NCBI GenBank assembly: GCA_026874595.1
Contig: CM049316.1
Span: 64,895,176 to 64,959,175, forward strand
Length of the DNA: 64,000 nt
Reading direction: 5' to 3'
DNA from: Sipunculus nudus
Lineage: Eukaryota; Annelida; Sipuncula; Golfingiida; Sipunculidae
The first letter of the stretch is position 1. Each line of letters opens with the position of its first letter. Shown here one piece after another: positions 1 through 13,300 of this stretch. Below the pieces are notes generated by a model. That model saw only the letters and a program-made list of their open reading frames with translations. It made no database searches and was not told where the DNA came from. Both the position numbers and the translations under genes were made by a program.

Positions 1-650
1 TAAGCCCAAGTCTAATTAATTTTTATTAATTTTCTTCTTCCAGTCATTTCTAAATTGACCATACTTGCATAAACCCATTTGCCAATCAGTTAATTGATCT
101 ATTTGGTGTATTTTGCAAAATTCATTCTGATCCTGTACAATATAACATGACTGATGACCCCTGTAAAAAAAGGTTGATGCAGGTGGTGCCACCAATACCT
201 TAATTTCAAATATGACTCATCTGACCAACATTTGCATAAAATTTGATGATGACAGCTCCAGCCATTTCTGATATTGTAATTTTGGTATCCTTTTTTCTGT
301 TTTTGGTCAAATGACTAAGTTCAACTTTCTTTAACTCAGCCAAAATTCACTGAAATGGAACCATTTGAATAAACTTGAGATTGTTTCAGATATTATTTCT
401 GTGAAATATTGAACAATCTGGCTGGACAATTTCGGAAAAGATTAAAAAAATTGTTTTTTTTTTTTTTATCTTTTCCGATAAAACCTAAGTTAATGCAGAA
501 ACAAAGAATTAAGCAAAATCTTATAGACTTTTGTAGATGACTTGAGTTTTTGCATAACATTTGGTGATGCTAGCTCCTGCCGATTTTGAGATAGTATGGG
601 TTATTGTACGGAGGACAGAAAATGCATAAGCTCACAGGTTCAATAATAAA
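1..650 (+). repeat. E-family dispersed element, truncated by window edge
   Basis: The sequence parallels 38030-39235: the same GATGCAGGT, GGTG.CGCCACCAATACCT and 'CCAACATTTGCATAAAATTTG' type blocks in order, ending in CATAAGCTCACAGGTTC and a short A-rich tail. It serves as the empty-site comparator for the 699-bp insertion in the other copy. Confidence 0.75.
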
Positions 651-2283
651 AGGGTGTAACTGGGCTTCTCATCAATATTTGCATAAAAGATGCCTTTCTC
701 CTACCCCTACTCCTAAAACAATATAACTTCACTGACAGTTATTTTCCTGTTTGTTGGTACCGTTATTGTGTATGTGTGTGTGTTGGTCTAAGCTTGTGTA
801 TCATTTCATCAATAAGTGTACATTTGAAGTTCTCGCATTTATTTAATTCAAATTCCTGATCTTTGCCTGAAACCTGCCACGGCTATATTTGGTGAATACT
901 TCAATGGTGCAACAGTAACACTGATGTTAACATGTATAAATACAACATATTGTCCGTTAACAACGAATACATTAAACAATACAGAAAGGAACAACACACA
1001 TAACCAGTTTGTTTCAGTTACAAATGTGTAGAGTCTGAGAAAATTATCCAGAAATACAACCATATCATATGCACAATTCCAAAGGCATATTTTTGTTAAT
1101 AACTGAGAACTAGCAATTATGACTCATACAACAAGGTCAAGGAGCACAGTGGTATTAATAATTGATAATGATTCTCTTATCCAAATGCCTCCAAAGTTTT
1201 TTGGGTGTAGCATATATTAAAGGTGTACCACCTAGTTATAGTTGTCCCTAGACCTTTACTGGGGTTACATTTCGCTTATACAGTTAAAATACAAAAACCA
1301 CAGAAGAAAATTATAAATTTACTTGTGATTGTATCAAACAAAGAAAATGATACATGCATTAATTTTAATACAAATGTGCCTGCACTAATTAGCAGAATTA
1401 TCAGGTTCTGCTATACTTTTAATTTATTTATTATTAACAACATTAATACATGTATACACCAGACATAATCATTTAGAATAATTGTAATACAAATGTGCCT
1501 GCACTAATTAACATTATTTTCAGGTTGTGCTGTACTTTTAATTTATTTATTATTAACAATATTAATACATGTATAGACCAAACATTACCATTAGAAAAAA
1601 AAACATAACTTCCTTAATTGTTAACATACTTTACCACTCCGACGGATATAAATGTATATTTCATGTGAATACTAGTAATCTTCTTACAGTCTCTGAACTG
1701 TCTCATGAGTTTGTCTACACACTATTTCAGATTTTCCTTAATATTACCTAAACCATTGCTCTATGACATGCACGTATTCTGAAAGCTAAAAATATTCTGT
1801 ACAACATTTTTTGGTGAAAACTTTTGGGTTTCCATATTAAAGTTAAATTTTAAACATTTTTGTTATAGATTTTAACTTAAATCATTATTTCTAAGCTTTT
1901 TATAGTGAAAAACATCCCATTTTCACGATATTGATTTCTACATGTGTTCTAAAATGTATATTTTTAATTTTTGCCTATCTGTAACAGAAAGCCTTTGATA
2001 AGTGAAAAATATTTAAAAAATATACATTTAAATCTTAAATACCTGATAAAATCATAACCTGGAGAGTCAATATCCCAAATAAAATAAAATCAGAAGTTTT
2101 TAACCTATATTTAACAAGGTGCATAGAGATTGTCTCTAGCCATTACAGGTTTACTGGGATAAATTTATGCTTTTTTCAGTCAAATATATGAATTTTATTA
2201 AAATAATTTAAATTTATAGAAAATCAATCAAACCCAAACTTTCTCTATACCAAAATGTTGAACAGATTTCCAGCTTTTAAGAA
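651..2283. other. AT-rich stretch with a 119-bp tandem duplication
   Basis: No gene recognised. A block beginning AATACAAATGTGCCTGCACT at 1367 recurs at 1486, so about 119 bp is duplicated in tandem (to about 1600), with roughly 10% divergence. The rest shows nothing I can name. Confidence 0.6.
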
Positions 2284-2428
2284 ATGTGCATGGCTAAAGA
2301 TCCTAGAACAGTTGAATGTATTAAGGAAAAACTGAAACAATGCTCTCACATGCTCATAAGTCAGTTCTACGACCTTAATGTTACTGAGCATTCCAATCAC
2401 TCTGAAGTTAATGTTAATGAACTACAAG
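2284..2428 (+). CDS. Orphan exon candidate, weak
   Basis: Two in-frame ATGs (2285 or 2291) open about 48 codons ending exactly at a consensus donor, CAA then GTAAGT. The peptide looks protein-like and helical (DPRTVECIKEKLKQCSHMLI, then SQFYDLNVTEHSNHSEV). A possible partner at 3022-3120 (DGPSCLRVPEQKRFVLRRNS) has an acceptor nearby but the wrong phase. No family is recognised. It could be a first coding exon of an unlinked plus-strand gene, or chance. Confidence 0.25.
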
Positions 2429-2429
2429 T

Positions 2430-5060
2430 AAGTATATAAAATATCAATTGGCATGATCCAGGATTCACCGGTCTCTTAATACTAATGAAAGCACCAGCTT
2501 TAAATATATCAATATTAAAATTGTTAATTAAACAAAATGGGAAGTACAATAGTTGCCCAAATATAAATGTTAATTCTGGTTAAACTCTGACTGGATAATC
2601 ATCTTCCTTGGATCCAGGCCTGAAGTGCGGTTGAGCAGAGACCTTGCTTCATAAGGCCTAACTATAAAGGTCTGCTTTTTCATGAATTTTGAACAGGTAC
2701 AAGTGATGGGGCTGTACACTGAGCAGACTTGGACTCTTAAGAATATGACTCTGCTGTTTAGGGACTGTTAGATTTATATTCTGACCCCTACAATGCATTG
2801 GGGCTTCTATATAAATCAGTGGTGTAGGTATAAATTTAGTGAAGAGGACCATTTAATCTGTTCAGATATGTTGGGCAAGAATTGTTTCAAGGCAAAATAA
2901 ACACGGGTGTTTTGTGCAGAGGACTTTACAGAATAAGTAATATTCTGTAAGCATGCACATGTGAAATGTTAACAGAGGGTGTTTCCTTGAAATGTAACAA
3001 ATTTTGAATTTACAGTTTGACAGGTGAGACAGATGGTCCCAGCTGTCTCCGAGTGCCTGAACAGAAGAGATTTGTTTTGAGAAGAAACAGCATCTGGCAG
3101 AAGGATACTGAGGTTGAGATCATGAAGGCCAATCAAGTCCTTCTTTACAAAAGTAAACAGTGCAGCTTGACACATGATGGCCAATCAAGTCCATTGTTAC
3201 ATTAGTAAACAGTACAGCTTGAGATCTGGCTCCCAGGAAGATGTTGTGTATGAAAAAAAAAATGTATGATCTGAATCCAGTTCAATGTGTAAATTTCGGT
3301 TAATTCATATTAACACCTTAATATAAAAAATAACATGAATAGCAGTCTATATAATATTGGAACATCTATTTTCCTAATCTGTATTGAATTATTAATGTTT
3401 TATTAATTAATATTACTAATTACTAATTACAAATTCTTCATAACAAATTTCTAACAATAAAATAACTATATATTTCTACAGTTTGACTACTGAAGCATTA
3501 ACTAGGTATGAAATAATTAATATAAATTGATTCATATTTCACCATTTCATATTCATATATCAAAATTACACTTAAAGATTAACAAAGCTGCTACACATCA
3601 TTTAAAGCTTGTTACTTTGTAAATATCATAAACATGCTCTTGTAAATATCATAAATACCCTGCTATGCAGATAAAACATGCATTCTATAAATATCTTCTA
3701 TCAATATAGCACCTTTAATATATCTATACCAACTGCCCTTACTACAGTTAAAACTACCTTTAATGAACTGAGACAAGATAAAATAATATCAGATCTGTAA
3801 TCTTTTTTTTCAGGTCTGTGCTCTGATTCAAAATACTGTGTATATTATTTATGTGCAACCCTAAATGATTGTTATCATACATACTATTTATGTGAAACCC
3901 TAAATGATTGTTATTATATCTATATATGAAATATAATCATTTTATCAATACATATCACTACAAAAAGTCATTAATCATAGTTAACTTCAATCAAAAGCTT
4001 TCCAATATTCAAGATAATCATCACTTATTAATACGTTATAAAATTAATGTTTCTTGTAAATGCTATCCAATACCACATTCAATTTTTCAGGCAGCAAGCC
4101 CTATTCATATCTATTACATCTTGTTACCCTTAGTTTAAGTATTTAGTTCCAGCTGCAACATTTAAATGTATTTCTCAATATAAAAGGCCCACTCTTTGTT
4201 GCTTCTGACCATGATTCCAGTAACAATATATTCATCAGTTAAACTTCCTCATACATAAAAAGCTGAACAAAACATAACAGTTTACTGAACAAAACATACA
4301 CCAGTTAACCAAACAGAACATACAAAAGTTTACTGAACATAACATACAAAAGTTGTTGAACTATGTTAAGGGAGCTTATTCTGATATCTGACAGCTAATA
4401 ACTAAAGATTATACCTTGAACCTTTAAAATAGACCAAAAAACTCCCAAAATACAAAGGCTGTTTTGCTTATATTCACATGTTTATAACATGTGGGGGTCC
4501 AAATATGTTTATCAAGGACATTTGGTTCCAAGTAAGATGAAGCTTTTCCATATGGTGTTTTGAAACTGGTGACCTTTCAGCTTCCACACATATGCAACCA
4601 ACCACCTTCAGTTATACTGCTTTTCTGTTTGTCAGCATTAGTGCATGCACTGTGTTTAGTTAATATACAAGGGTGTTATCAGAAGATTAATTTGTATGCA
4701 GAATAAGCCAGAAATCACAAAAATTCTTCAGATAAGGCAGGTGAATGGCTGGCTTTATTAGTGGATTTAGGCAGGTGGACAGCTGGTTTTAATAATGTCA
4801 TTAGAAAGCCATTCTGGATTTCAGATTTCAAAAACACAGGCCATGAATACACCAGAAATCAATATGGGTTGTTCACCCAGGTTCAGAGGTTCTGTAGGTA
4901 TTTTAGGCACTAACAGAAATAAAACAACCCTCAGCACTGGTGTTTGGGATCATCTCAGATGGACACTTTTCAGACAGAATGTATTTTTTCAAATAGCATT
5001 AACAATAGGGCAAAAAAAAAGGTTTGGTTATCAGGCACTTTTCTTTCCAAAATCAGTGCT
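2430..5060. other. AT-rich sequence with a 52-bp tandem duplication
   Basis: At 3127-3222 a unit starting GGCCAATCAAGTCC is repeated with a 52-bp period. Around 4260-4350 a short motif (ACTGAACAAAACATAC) recurs a few times. No gene is supported apart from the weak candidate listed just before. Confidence 0.5.
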
Positions 5061-5292
5061 GGCAGGTGATATTTTTTTTTTAACTTTTTTTTTGTTTCGA
5101 TAAAAATATCATATGATCAGGGAAAAGCATGATAATAACAGTGTTTTTTTGCTAAACAGGTAAAAGCACTATATAACAAAGGAAATCTGATCAAAATTTT
5201 ATCTTTTTGAAAGATGAAAATCAAAATAAAAATGTTTGATGCGGGGGGTTAAAATTGACGAGGGCGGTGCCTGAGAACCATACCTTTTTTTT
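5060..5292 (+). repeat. Partial MITE with GGTATGGTTCTCAGGCACC end
   Basis: Ends with GGTGCCTGAGAACCATACC and a T run, the inverted end seen on both sides of the complete copy at 30219-30527. The interior shares the 'AAAAGCACTA' and 'GAAAATCAAAATAAAAAT' type blocks. The other end is degraded. Confidence 0.65.
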
Positions 5293-5467
5293 GCCTAGAA
5301 CCTAAAAACTGCAGACACCGACAGGATCTGACATTTGGCACTCAATGCAGAGGTGCCCTCAGTACGGAGGTTATATTTTTGGGACCTCCTTTCAAGGGAG
5401 TGGGGAAATAGGCCATATATAGGAGGTGCCCTTAGTACAGAGGTGCCCGTAAGGAGAGGTTCCACTG
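5293..5467 (-). repeat. Tigger-type MITE, minus orientation
   Basis: Reading on the minus strand from 5467: CAGTGGAACCTCTCCTTACG, then GGCACCTCTGTACTAAGGGC. This matches the complete 179-bp copy at 51057-51235. Its far end abuts the partial MITE at 5060-5292. Confidence 0.75.
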
Positions 5468-7209
5468 CATATAAATTCCATCCAGCTGAACAGCATCCAT
5501 TTTCATAACCTCCATCTGTTGGTGTCCATTTTCACAGTGTCAATCTGTTGGTGTCTATTTTAACAGCGTCCATCTGAACAGCGTCCATCTGACATAAACC
5601 CATATGTTCAGTGAGTGAGCCACTATAGGTTACATCCTACCCCACGCTAAACCAACATCAAGGTCAACTCCATATCATGTGTGACTATTAGTATGCTTAT
5701 TTGAGAGCAAAGCATTACTGAAGGTTCCATTTTTATTTTTACTTATTTCTCTGTTCTGAAGCTTGGTGAAACCTCCATCAATGAAGGGATTGTCATTTGA
5801 ACACAAAACAAAGCCTTTGAAACTGTAAGAATCCACACTGTCAGACAATGAAAACGAACCCAAACAAAATGAAACAGACAAAATAAATTAACACTGATAA
5901 CATAAGTATGATAAGCCATAATGCCTTCATATATGAACGATAAGGGTAATAAATATGGTTATTATTTACGTTATTTATGATGATGCAACATCTGAATGTA
6001 AGGACCATTCAGTGTTCAAACTTCAACCTATTCTCTGTAATTTGTAATATATATGTGGTTTTCCCTTACAGTGCAGTTTGAATCACATATCTAATTCTTG
6101 CAATGTAAACACTGATTCCATCTTTGTGATTCATTCATATTTTATGGTGGAAATAAACGTAGGTGTCCAAGATTAATATATTTCTTAAAGTTACTTTGTT
6201 TCACTGAAAGACCTCAAAATGGCACTGGTAACTCAAGTGGTATTACTGAAAATCAAAATCAAAGACATATTCTATGAACCCCCTTAAACATGAAATAATT
6301 AGTCAAGGGCTAAATAAGCTAGCCAATCAACAATTTTGACCTAAAAAATTATGATTCTCTAAGGGGATGGAGCACAGGTGTTCTAGGGAAATAGTTCTTA
6401 CAATTACTTAAAGAATAATTAAACATCCCGTTTTTTTAAATTATGGTAATTGCAACAAGTAGCACTAAACTGCAATAAAATTTCAAGAAAACTATTTGAT
6501 TACTGAAGTTGTTCTTAGCTTTCTGCAGCAGAGAATTTTAATTTAATAAGCTCAGAAAAATTATAAAGTTTTAAAGCTATAACCCCGTTAGACGGGGAAG
6601 CTCTTTTTAACCCTGGCTCCTTAAGCCATCAAAAATACAATGCTCAAAAAGTTTTGCCATTTCATAAATAATTTTACATCAATAAATTTTATTAATTATT
6701 GTTTTCTATCCCTTTCCTGACGAGCCGTAGCATAGGTGTAATTGGACAAGAAAATAACCAAACAACACATTATCTATCTCTATAAGAATTTCTGCTGTAC
6801 AGGGAGGGATACTAGTATACACTTGGTAACACCTGCCCTGATGAAAGTATTCAACATTTTTTAAGCACCATACCAATACTTCTGTTCTGTGATTTTAAAA
6901 TACTGGCCCTCTGCAGGTTGGATATGGAGAGTCATCTGGTCATACATAGTATAAAACATATTAATCTCTATTCAAGAATATTCAAACGGATCTTTCACTT
7001 TTTTTTTTCATTGTTATGAAAGTACAAAAATTGCATCTAAAGCAGCATATATAAATTAATTTTCTTTTACCATGCTGTATGGTAAAGTGAGCCTGGTTCC
7101 TCCCACTGGAGCTAGTGTGCTTAACATTAAATTAAGTACATGAACAGGACCTTATAAATAACACATATTTACCATCAATGAGTTCAAAGAATATATGTTT
7201 TTACATGTA
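5468..7209. other. 3' flank of Eph-like gene; no coding signal
   Basis: 5470-5600 has a short repeating text (CATCTGTTGGTGTC and related) of about 30 bp period. The rest is AT-rich. No protein-kinase, SAM or second FN3 signature was seen on the minus strand here, which bears on the kinase-less Eph model. Confidence 0.55.
6688..6693 (-). terminator. Candidate polyadenylation signal for the Eph-like gene
   Basis: The first AATAAA on the minus strand downstream of the stop at 7210, giving a 3' UTR of roughly 530 nt. No cleavage-site evidence is available, and chance occurrence in AT-rich DNA is likely enough to keep confidence low. Confidence 0.35.
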
Positions 7210-7340
7210 CTAGTAGTAAATCATATAAATTGCAGAACATGCCACAAGAACGGACACTGTGGAGCCCCTGTTCAGACCAGGAGATTGGTTGCTTGGTGAG
7301 TCTTTCACTGGTGACATCTTTGTTGTCTTTGGGTGGTATG
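7210..7340 (-). CDS. Eph: Eph-like exon 8: C-terminal tail and stop
   Basis: Acceptor TTTTGACAG, phase 1 in. It encodes 42 residues, the first part rich in Ser/Pro/Lys (YHPKTTKMSPVKDSPSNQSP), the last 18 hydrophobic (GSTVSVLVACSAIYMIYY), then TAG at 7210-7212. Small residues precede the hydrophobic end, as in GPI-attachment signals. No good donor lies between the linker and the stop. The nearest minus-strand AATAAA after the stop is at 6688-6693. Confidence 0.7.
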
Positions 7341-10300
7341 CTGTCAAAACAAACAGGTAAGCTTTAGTGTTGGGAGTTGCTGCCTTGGTCAGAATTGTTC
7401 ATCAACAACATATTAGTAACTGATGATCAATTTTTAGTCACTTGTAGAAGTGCTGGGAATCATTTGCAGATTTATGATCATCAGTAAATATTAGTTGACC
7501 TCTGAGAGATTTCTGATAAAATATAGACCTGTAAATCTTCTCAATTGATAAACAGGCCTATATTATGGTTAATATATGTAATAACTCTATAGCCCACACA
7601 AATATTTAGTAAGCTTAAGTGTGAATCTATAAGTAAACACAGATTGTTCTCAAGTTTGATCGTATAAATTTGATGATAGCATACATTCAATCATTAAAAA
7701 ACCTAACCTTAGTGAAAAACTCTGTAATCAATTATGGCAATGCAAGATCCAACACCAGATCATCTGCCTCAGCTGACCGATCATTGATTATAATCGATCA
7801 TCTGTCCTAATACTATTGAGCATGATAAAAACTTGTAACCGAGATTCCTGTACCCTTTGGTAGTGTTTCACTGACAGTAAGAGTCCCAGGCTTTTACTCT
7901 CAACAAGTCAAACAAATTTGACCTGAAGATGCATTCAAGATCTCCATGAAATGCCACAGCTCTTGGACAAATCATAATTTTGTGATCTCTATAGTTAATT
8001 AATTAAGTATATTACCAGTAAGCCCATGCTTTACTTAAAAAGACAAACATCTAGATATAATATATTGTTAATAATAAAGGTTTTGTGAGATGCTGTAAAA
8101 CACAAGAATCCATATTATTGCTTCTATCACACTTGATTATATATATATATATATATAAATAAACCTTATTTATTTTAGTATTACATGAATTGCAAATATA
8201 GCTAAAATAACAAATACAAGGCACTCTCCATGGCTCAGATGATAGTATTTTGTAGTCTGTAGAGGTGGAGGAAACCAGAGAAAACCACTGACCTTGGACA
8301 GGCCACTAAAACCCACGCTCATGGCAACTTAAGGGATCTCACAGGGGGCCCTAGTGAAGAGAGCCAAGCGTTGTACCCCAAAACTGTTCAGGCCTATACA
8401 TAGTCCAGGTCTATCTATATATGGTCCAGTCTATGCTAAAATAATAAGTTTTTTTTTTTCAATTTTAAGATATATTCTTTAGTTTTAAGAACAACATGAG
8501 ATACCTGTTTCAACCTCCACAGGCTGTTTAATGATTGTATGCTGATGTCCTGCTGCTCTGTCTCTTGTTTCCCACTCTGAGTGTGAGTGGCCTCGATGGC
8601 TTCCTGAATCCTCATCCCCACCGTCATCTGAAACCACAGAGGTAAATGAGTGCATAATACATCCACAGTATGTCTTGTGACCTTTGACCTTGCTGATTAT
8701 GCAAAGATTTAGCTAAGAGTCAAAATCATTTGAGTTATTTTATTGGTTAATAACCATACTGAATTTTATCAAATTACCTGGTGACCTCTGACCTCATCAT
8801 ATATGTGCATATTTTGCCAAGAATTGAAGTGGGTTGATAAAATTTTTTTGGCAAACATTTATAGTGAATTTCATCAAAATCCATCATATTCCTCCCAATC
8901 ATACTGAATTTCATCAAATTACTTGCTATCACAGCAATACCACAATGAAATCTGATGACCTCTGATCTCATCATAATCCATCATGTTCCTCCAATGTTAT
9001 CGCAGCAGCTCCACAAACAAGCCTGATGACCTCAGAACTCGTGAAAAATATACCGGTATGGATTTTGTTGAGATCTAAACTCAGGCAAGATACTTTGGGT
9101 AAATATCTATAGCCAGTTTCATAAAAATCCATCAAATACTTGGTAAGTTATCTTAGCGACAATAACAGTTAATGGACAGACAAGGGACAGACAGATGGCA
9201 CGAGAGACAGGTGGACCATCGGTATACCATAATATGTCTGTTCATAGACCGGCATATAAAAAGCAGTCTAACCAATAAAAAGTATTAAACTTTCCTTTCA
9301 ATATTAAACTGTTTCAGACCACCATCATTGGGACACCACAGGAGACACTGTAACACTTAACACAGTCATTTACCTGGTAAGGTAGTAACCAGGATTGATC
9401 TAAACGTGTTGTCTCCTGCCTCTCTGCTGACTGCGTTCTGGGCCCACACAAGTATGGTGTACATGGAATCCGGCTCCAGATTACTTATGGTAAGCCTGAA
9501 AAGATGGTGTGATACATGTTATATTTCAAACTTATCAACTCAACATTTAAGCTGAATATGGTTTGGTTTGAAAATATGGCCATATGAGAGCTAATACTAT
9601 CAACAAATGATATAGGATACATCTTTAAGTTTCAGTAAACAAATATAAACTAAAATCAAGGTAACAGGGCGCATACCTCAGCCAAGCCAAAACAATCATA
9701 TTATCACCGGGATGTTTTGGTATTTGTTGGTCTATTGATGAACAGATGAAATCCCAGTGATGTTGCATATATAGATGACAAACTGACAATAACAATTACA
9801 AACTAGAGGTACTGTTGTAAATCTATTTCCTCTTGTGTACAGGAGTAAGCAAATAGTTTTAGAATGAAATACTAGCAGATCGATCCCATAATGTTGTAAA
9901 GAGAAAACATTGTACTTCATGTATATTTAACATTTCAGGCATGTGAATAGGTCCCTTTAAACCAAATTTTGCAAGTGCTCAATGCTCCAACCTCCACACA
10001 GGGTCAAGATCTAATGAGGAGATGATAGGCCCCTGCAATTGCTTGTTCACCCAGCACCCTACTTCAGCGGCCTTGAGGCAACCACTGAATACAAACATTG
10101 TGGACCACATGGACCCATGGCGAGACCACTCGAAACTCCTAGGCTGGATTTGTATTCTCCCAAAACCACCCAAAGATAAGGTGAGGTGTTCCCAGTGGGA
10201 CCCAGACTTCACCCAAGGATCACGCCCATTTACCAAACATGTTTTTTTACCAGGTGCCATGTGGTATTTGTTTGAATACATTAACACTGTCCATCACCAT

Positions 10301-13300
10301 AATGTAGTTCCCCGGGTTTAACAAAATTTCAAATGAAAAGACAATAATAATCTTTATAACCGTTACATTTGGGATTAATGTTGCGAATGCATGTTCCAAT
10401 GGCTTAATTATTGTAATTTACAATTTCCGTGTGCTATAGCTTGATTTTGGCATAAAAGCATGCCCAGTGAATAAATGTATGCAGGAGGGTCATCCTTGAT
10501 ATTCATACACAGACCTTCTGTGTGGAGAGTGTCAATGTTAATGACCTCATAGTAGGACGCATTATCTGATGAAGACAGCAAGGCTTTGAGATTTAATTTG
10601 CACTGGGGTTTTTCCATAAAAATTATACCTTTTGTCATCAGGTTTTTCATGGTGCAAAACAGCGCTGTGACAGCCAACACACTCTGCAGTGTAGGTCAAG
10701 TCAGTCCTTCCACCCAGGGTCAAAGGTTCTGACCAGGTCAAGGTCAGGCTTGTTTTGCCAAGGTCAGAGACTTTCAAGTCTTCTACAGCAGATGGGGGCT
10801 CTGTCAAACAAAAATAAGTATATATCTTTATCAAATATTTTAATCAAATCAAGTGTTTTTACAGAGGGTAAGAGTAATGACAATTTCTGTGAGAGTATCT
10901 GTATATTGGGCCGATTGGGCTGAAATTTTGCACGTTTATACATCTTGGATAGGTTTTCAATTTTTGCGACAGGTGGCGCCACCTACCTCCCCATTTATGC
11001 TCCAAACATTCATGCTAATATCTCAGGACTGGTTTGACGGATCAGCCTGAAATTTTGCATATGTATAGGTCTAATATAGCCCTTTAACATAACAACAAGT
11101 GACCCATAGGTCATGACGCTCAGCTGCCAAGCATGACCTGCGACATCACGGGCTGAGATTCACAACTTCCAGTTAAATTTTGAAGACCCAATTTGCCAAT
11201 ATGTTGAAATTTTCTACGACAACAGAAATATATATCACCTGTGTCTGGTTAAAACACAGTGAATTTATGGTCAGAGGAAAAATATTGATTGTTAAGCTAT
11301 CAGCAACTATTCCCAGAGCTTGCTTGATACCTGTCAGTCTCAAAAGGAACACCACAAATGGCAAATATAAGATCAACATATAAAGCAAAAATCAAGGAAA
11401 ACCATGCAAGAATTATTGAGAAATGGGTGCTTCTGTTTAAATTTTATTTAATACAAGCCAACTGTACTGCACCTGTATAAATGATGGTAATATTTATTAA
11501 GAAATATTTTACACAATCCTTTGCAAGATAAGATTAATATACTTCCAACTGCATTCACTTTAACAGTTCTTGAGATAATATGATCAAAAGGAATATGGTT
11601 GCCTGGTGGCCATATTCAACTTCTGAATGGTCTGAAATCAGACAACAAACATTCTCTAAATTGGATCAAACATTAAAGAAAAATCACTGAAACTGCACTG
11701 AAAAAAAGGATTTCTAAGGTGGCTAACTGGCAGACAAAATGGATTTCTGACAAGTCAGACATTTGATATCACACATCCTCCAATAAGAGACCAAACTTGG
11801 GGCAAATTCTCCAAAGGGTGGTACAGTAATGAATGTCCAAAACAAATCAAAAGGCATGTTAAGGCCCTCATATCAGATTTATAGATATGCAAATGTAAAA
11901 AGTGTAAGTCTAATATTTTTATTATAACTCTGCTTTTCAATGGGGTCAGCAGGGTAGGTAAACTGCAAAACCTGAAAGAAAGGAAATGCAGAAAGCATGA
12001 CTAAGAGTCTTGTAATGAAAAAAAGCCATCCTTAATCCAGGTACATATCCACATATTATGAGAACAAACACTTGCTTTTATATGTGGTGATTTATATATA
12101 AATATTCCGGTATCTAGGAAACTAAGTTTATTGCTATGATTCCATAAAATAAACTGCAAAATTTTCCCATCATCTTATAAATCAGTAGCTAAACCTTAAT
12201 ACTGTACTCTCATAGTCTTAATGGCTGCCTGAAGCATTCCGACAACTGTGTTTTTGTTATGCAGTAACGAGGTACTTATCACTCAGCCTTATCACTTAAT
12301 AGGCTGATACCAAAGGGAGTCATATGTCACCAGTGTCACTCACAATTACAGCGACACAGTGATATGTACCAGCTGGATTGCAATGGTTATACATAAAAGA
12401 AAAATAGAGATGGTCTACAAAATAAGTTATTGCAAACATCCCTGACCAATAACCTTGGCCTTTTGCCCACATATCAACTGGATTCTTTCTAAATGATGGG
12501 TAACCACTTACCACTTAAATCTGGTGTAATTACTTGGCAACCAATGAGTGAATAACTTTGACCTGCAACCTTTAACCTCCTGACCAGCTGACCCCAAAAT
12601 CAATCAGTTATTTCTTCAAGCAAAAAGACCCATAAATATGAAGTTTGGATCAAATTGAGTGATGCATAGATGTGGCATATGTGAAAGACTGAAGGTTTGG
12701 GTTGAACAGTTTCACCAGAAATATGTTCACAAGCATTTAGAACAATTAAGTATTGTGGCCTTGACCTTTGACCTTTTGAATTTGACATCAATAGGCTTCT
12801 TCCCCTATTGGTAGGTAAGCCATATATGTCAGATGGAAGGTATAGATTGAAATGTTTGCCTGAAAATGTCTCCACATTAGAAGAGGGTGCGGTGAACTTG
12901 ACCTTTGACCTGAAAATCAACAGGTCTTTTCCCCTGTTGGCAGAGAATTGATATCAGTGCTGGAAGGTTTGGAATAAAAAGTCCAGCTTGAAATGTGTCC
13001 ACAACCTTTTAAAAAAATATGTTCACAAGCATTTAGAACAATATTGTGACCCTGACCTTTGACCTTTTGAACTCAACATCAATAGGCTTCTTCCCCTATT
13101 GGTAGGTAAGCCATATATGACAGGTGGAAAGTATAGATTGAAAAGTTTGCCTGAAAATGACTCCATGCAAGAAGAGGGTGCTGTGAACTTGACCTTTGAC
13201 CTCAAAATCAACAGGTCTTTTCCCCTGTTGGCAGAGAAGTGATATCAGTACTGAAAGGTTTGGAATGAAAGGTCTAGCTTGAAATGTGTCCACAACCTTT

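Noticed and set aside
1-7209. Kinase, SAM or second FN3 exons of the Eph-like gene
   Set aside because: No GxGxxG, HRDLAARN, DFG or FN3 signatures were seen in any minus-strand frame. The search was by eye, so a highly diverged exon cannot be fully excluded.
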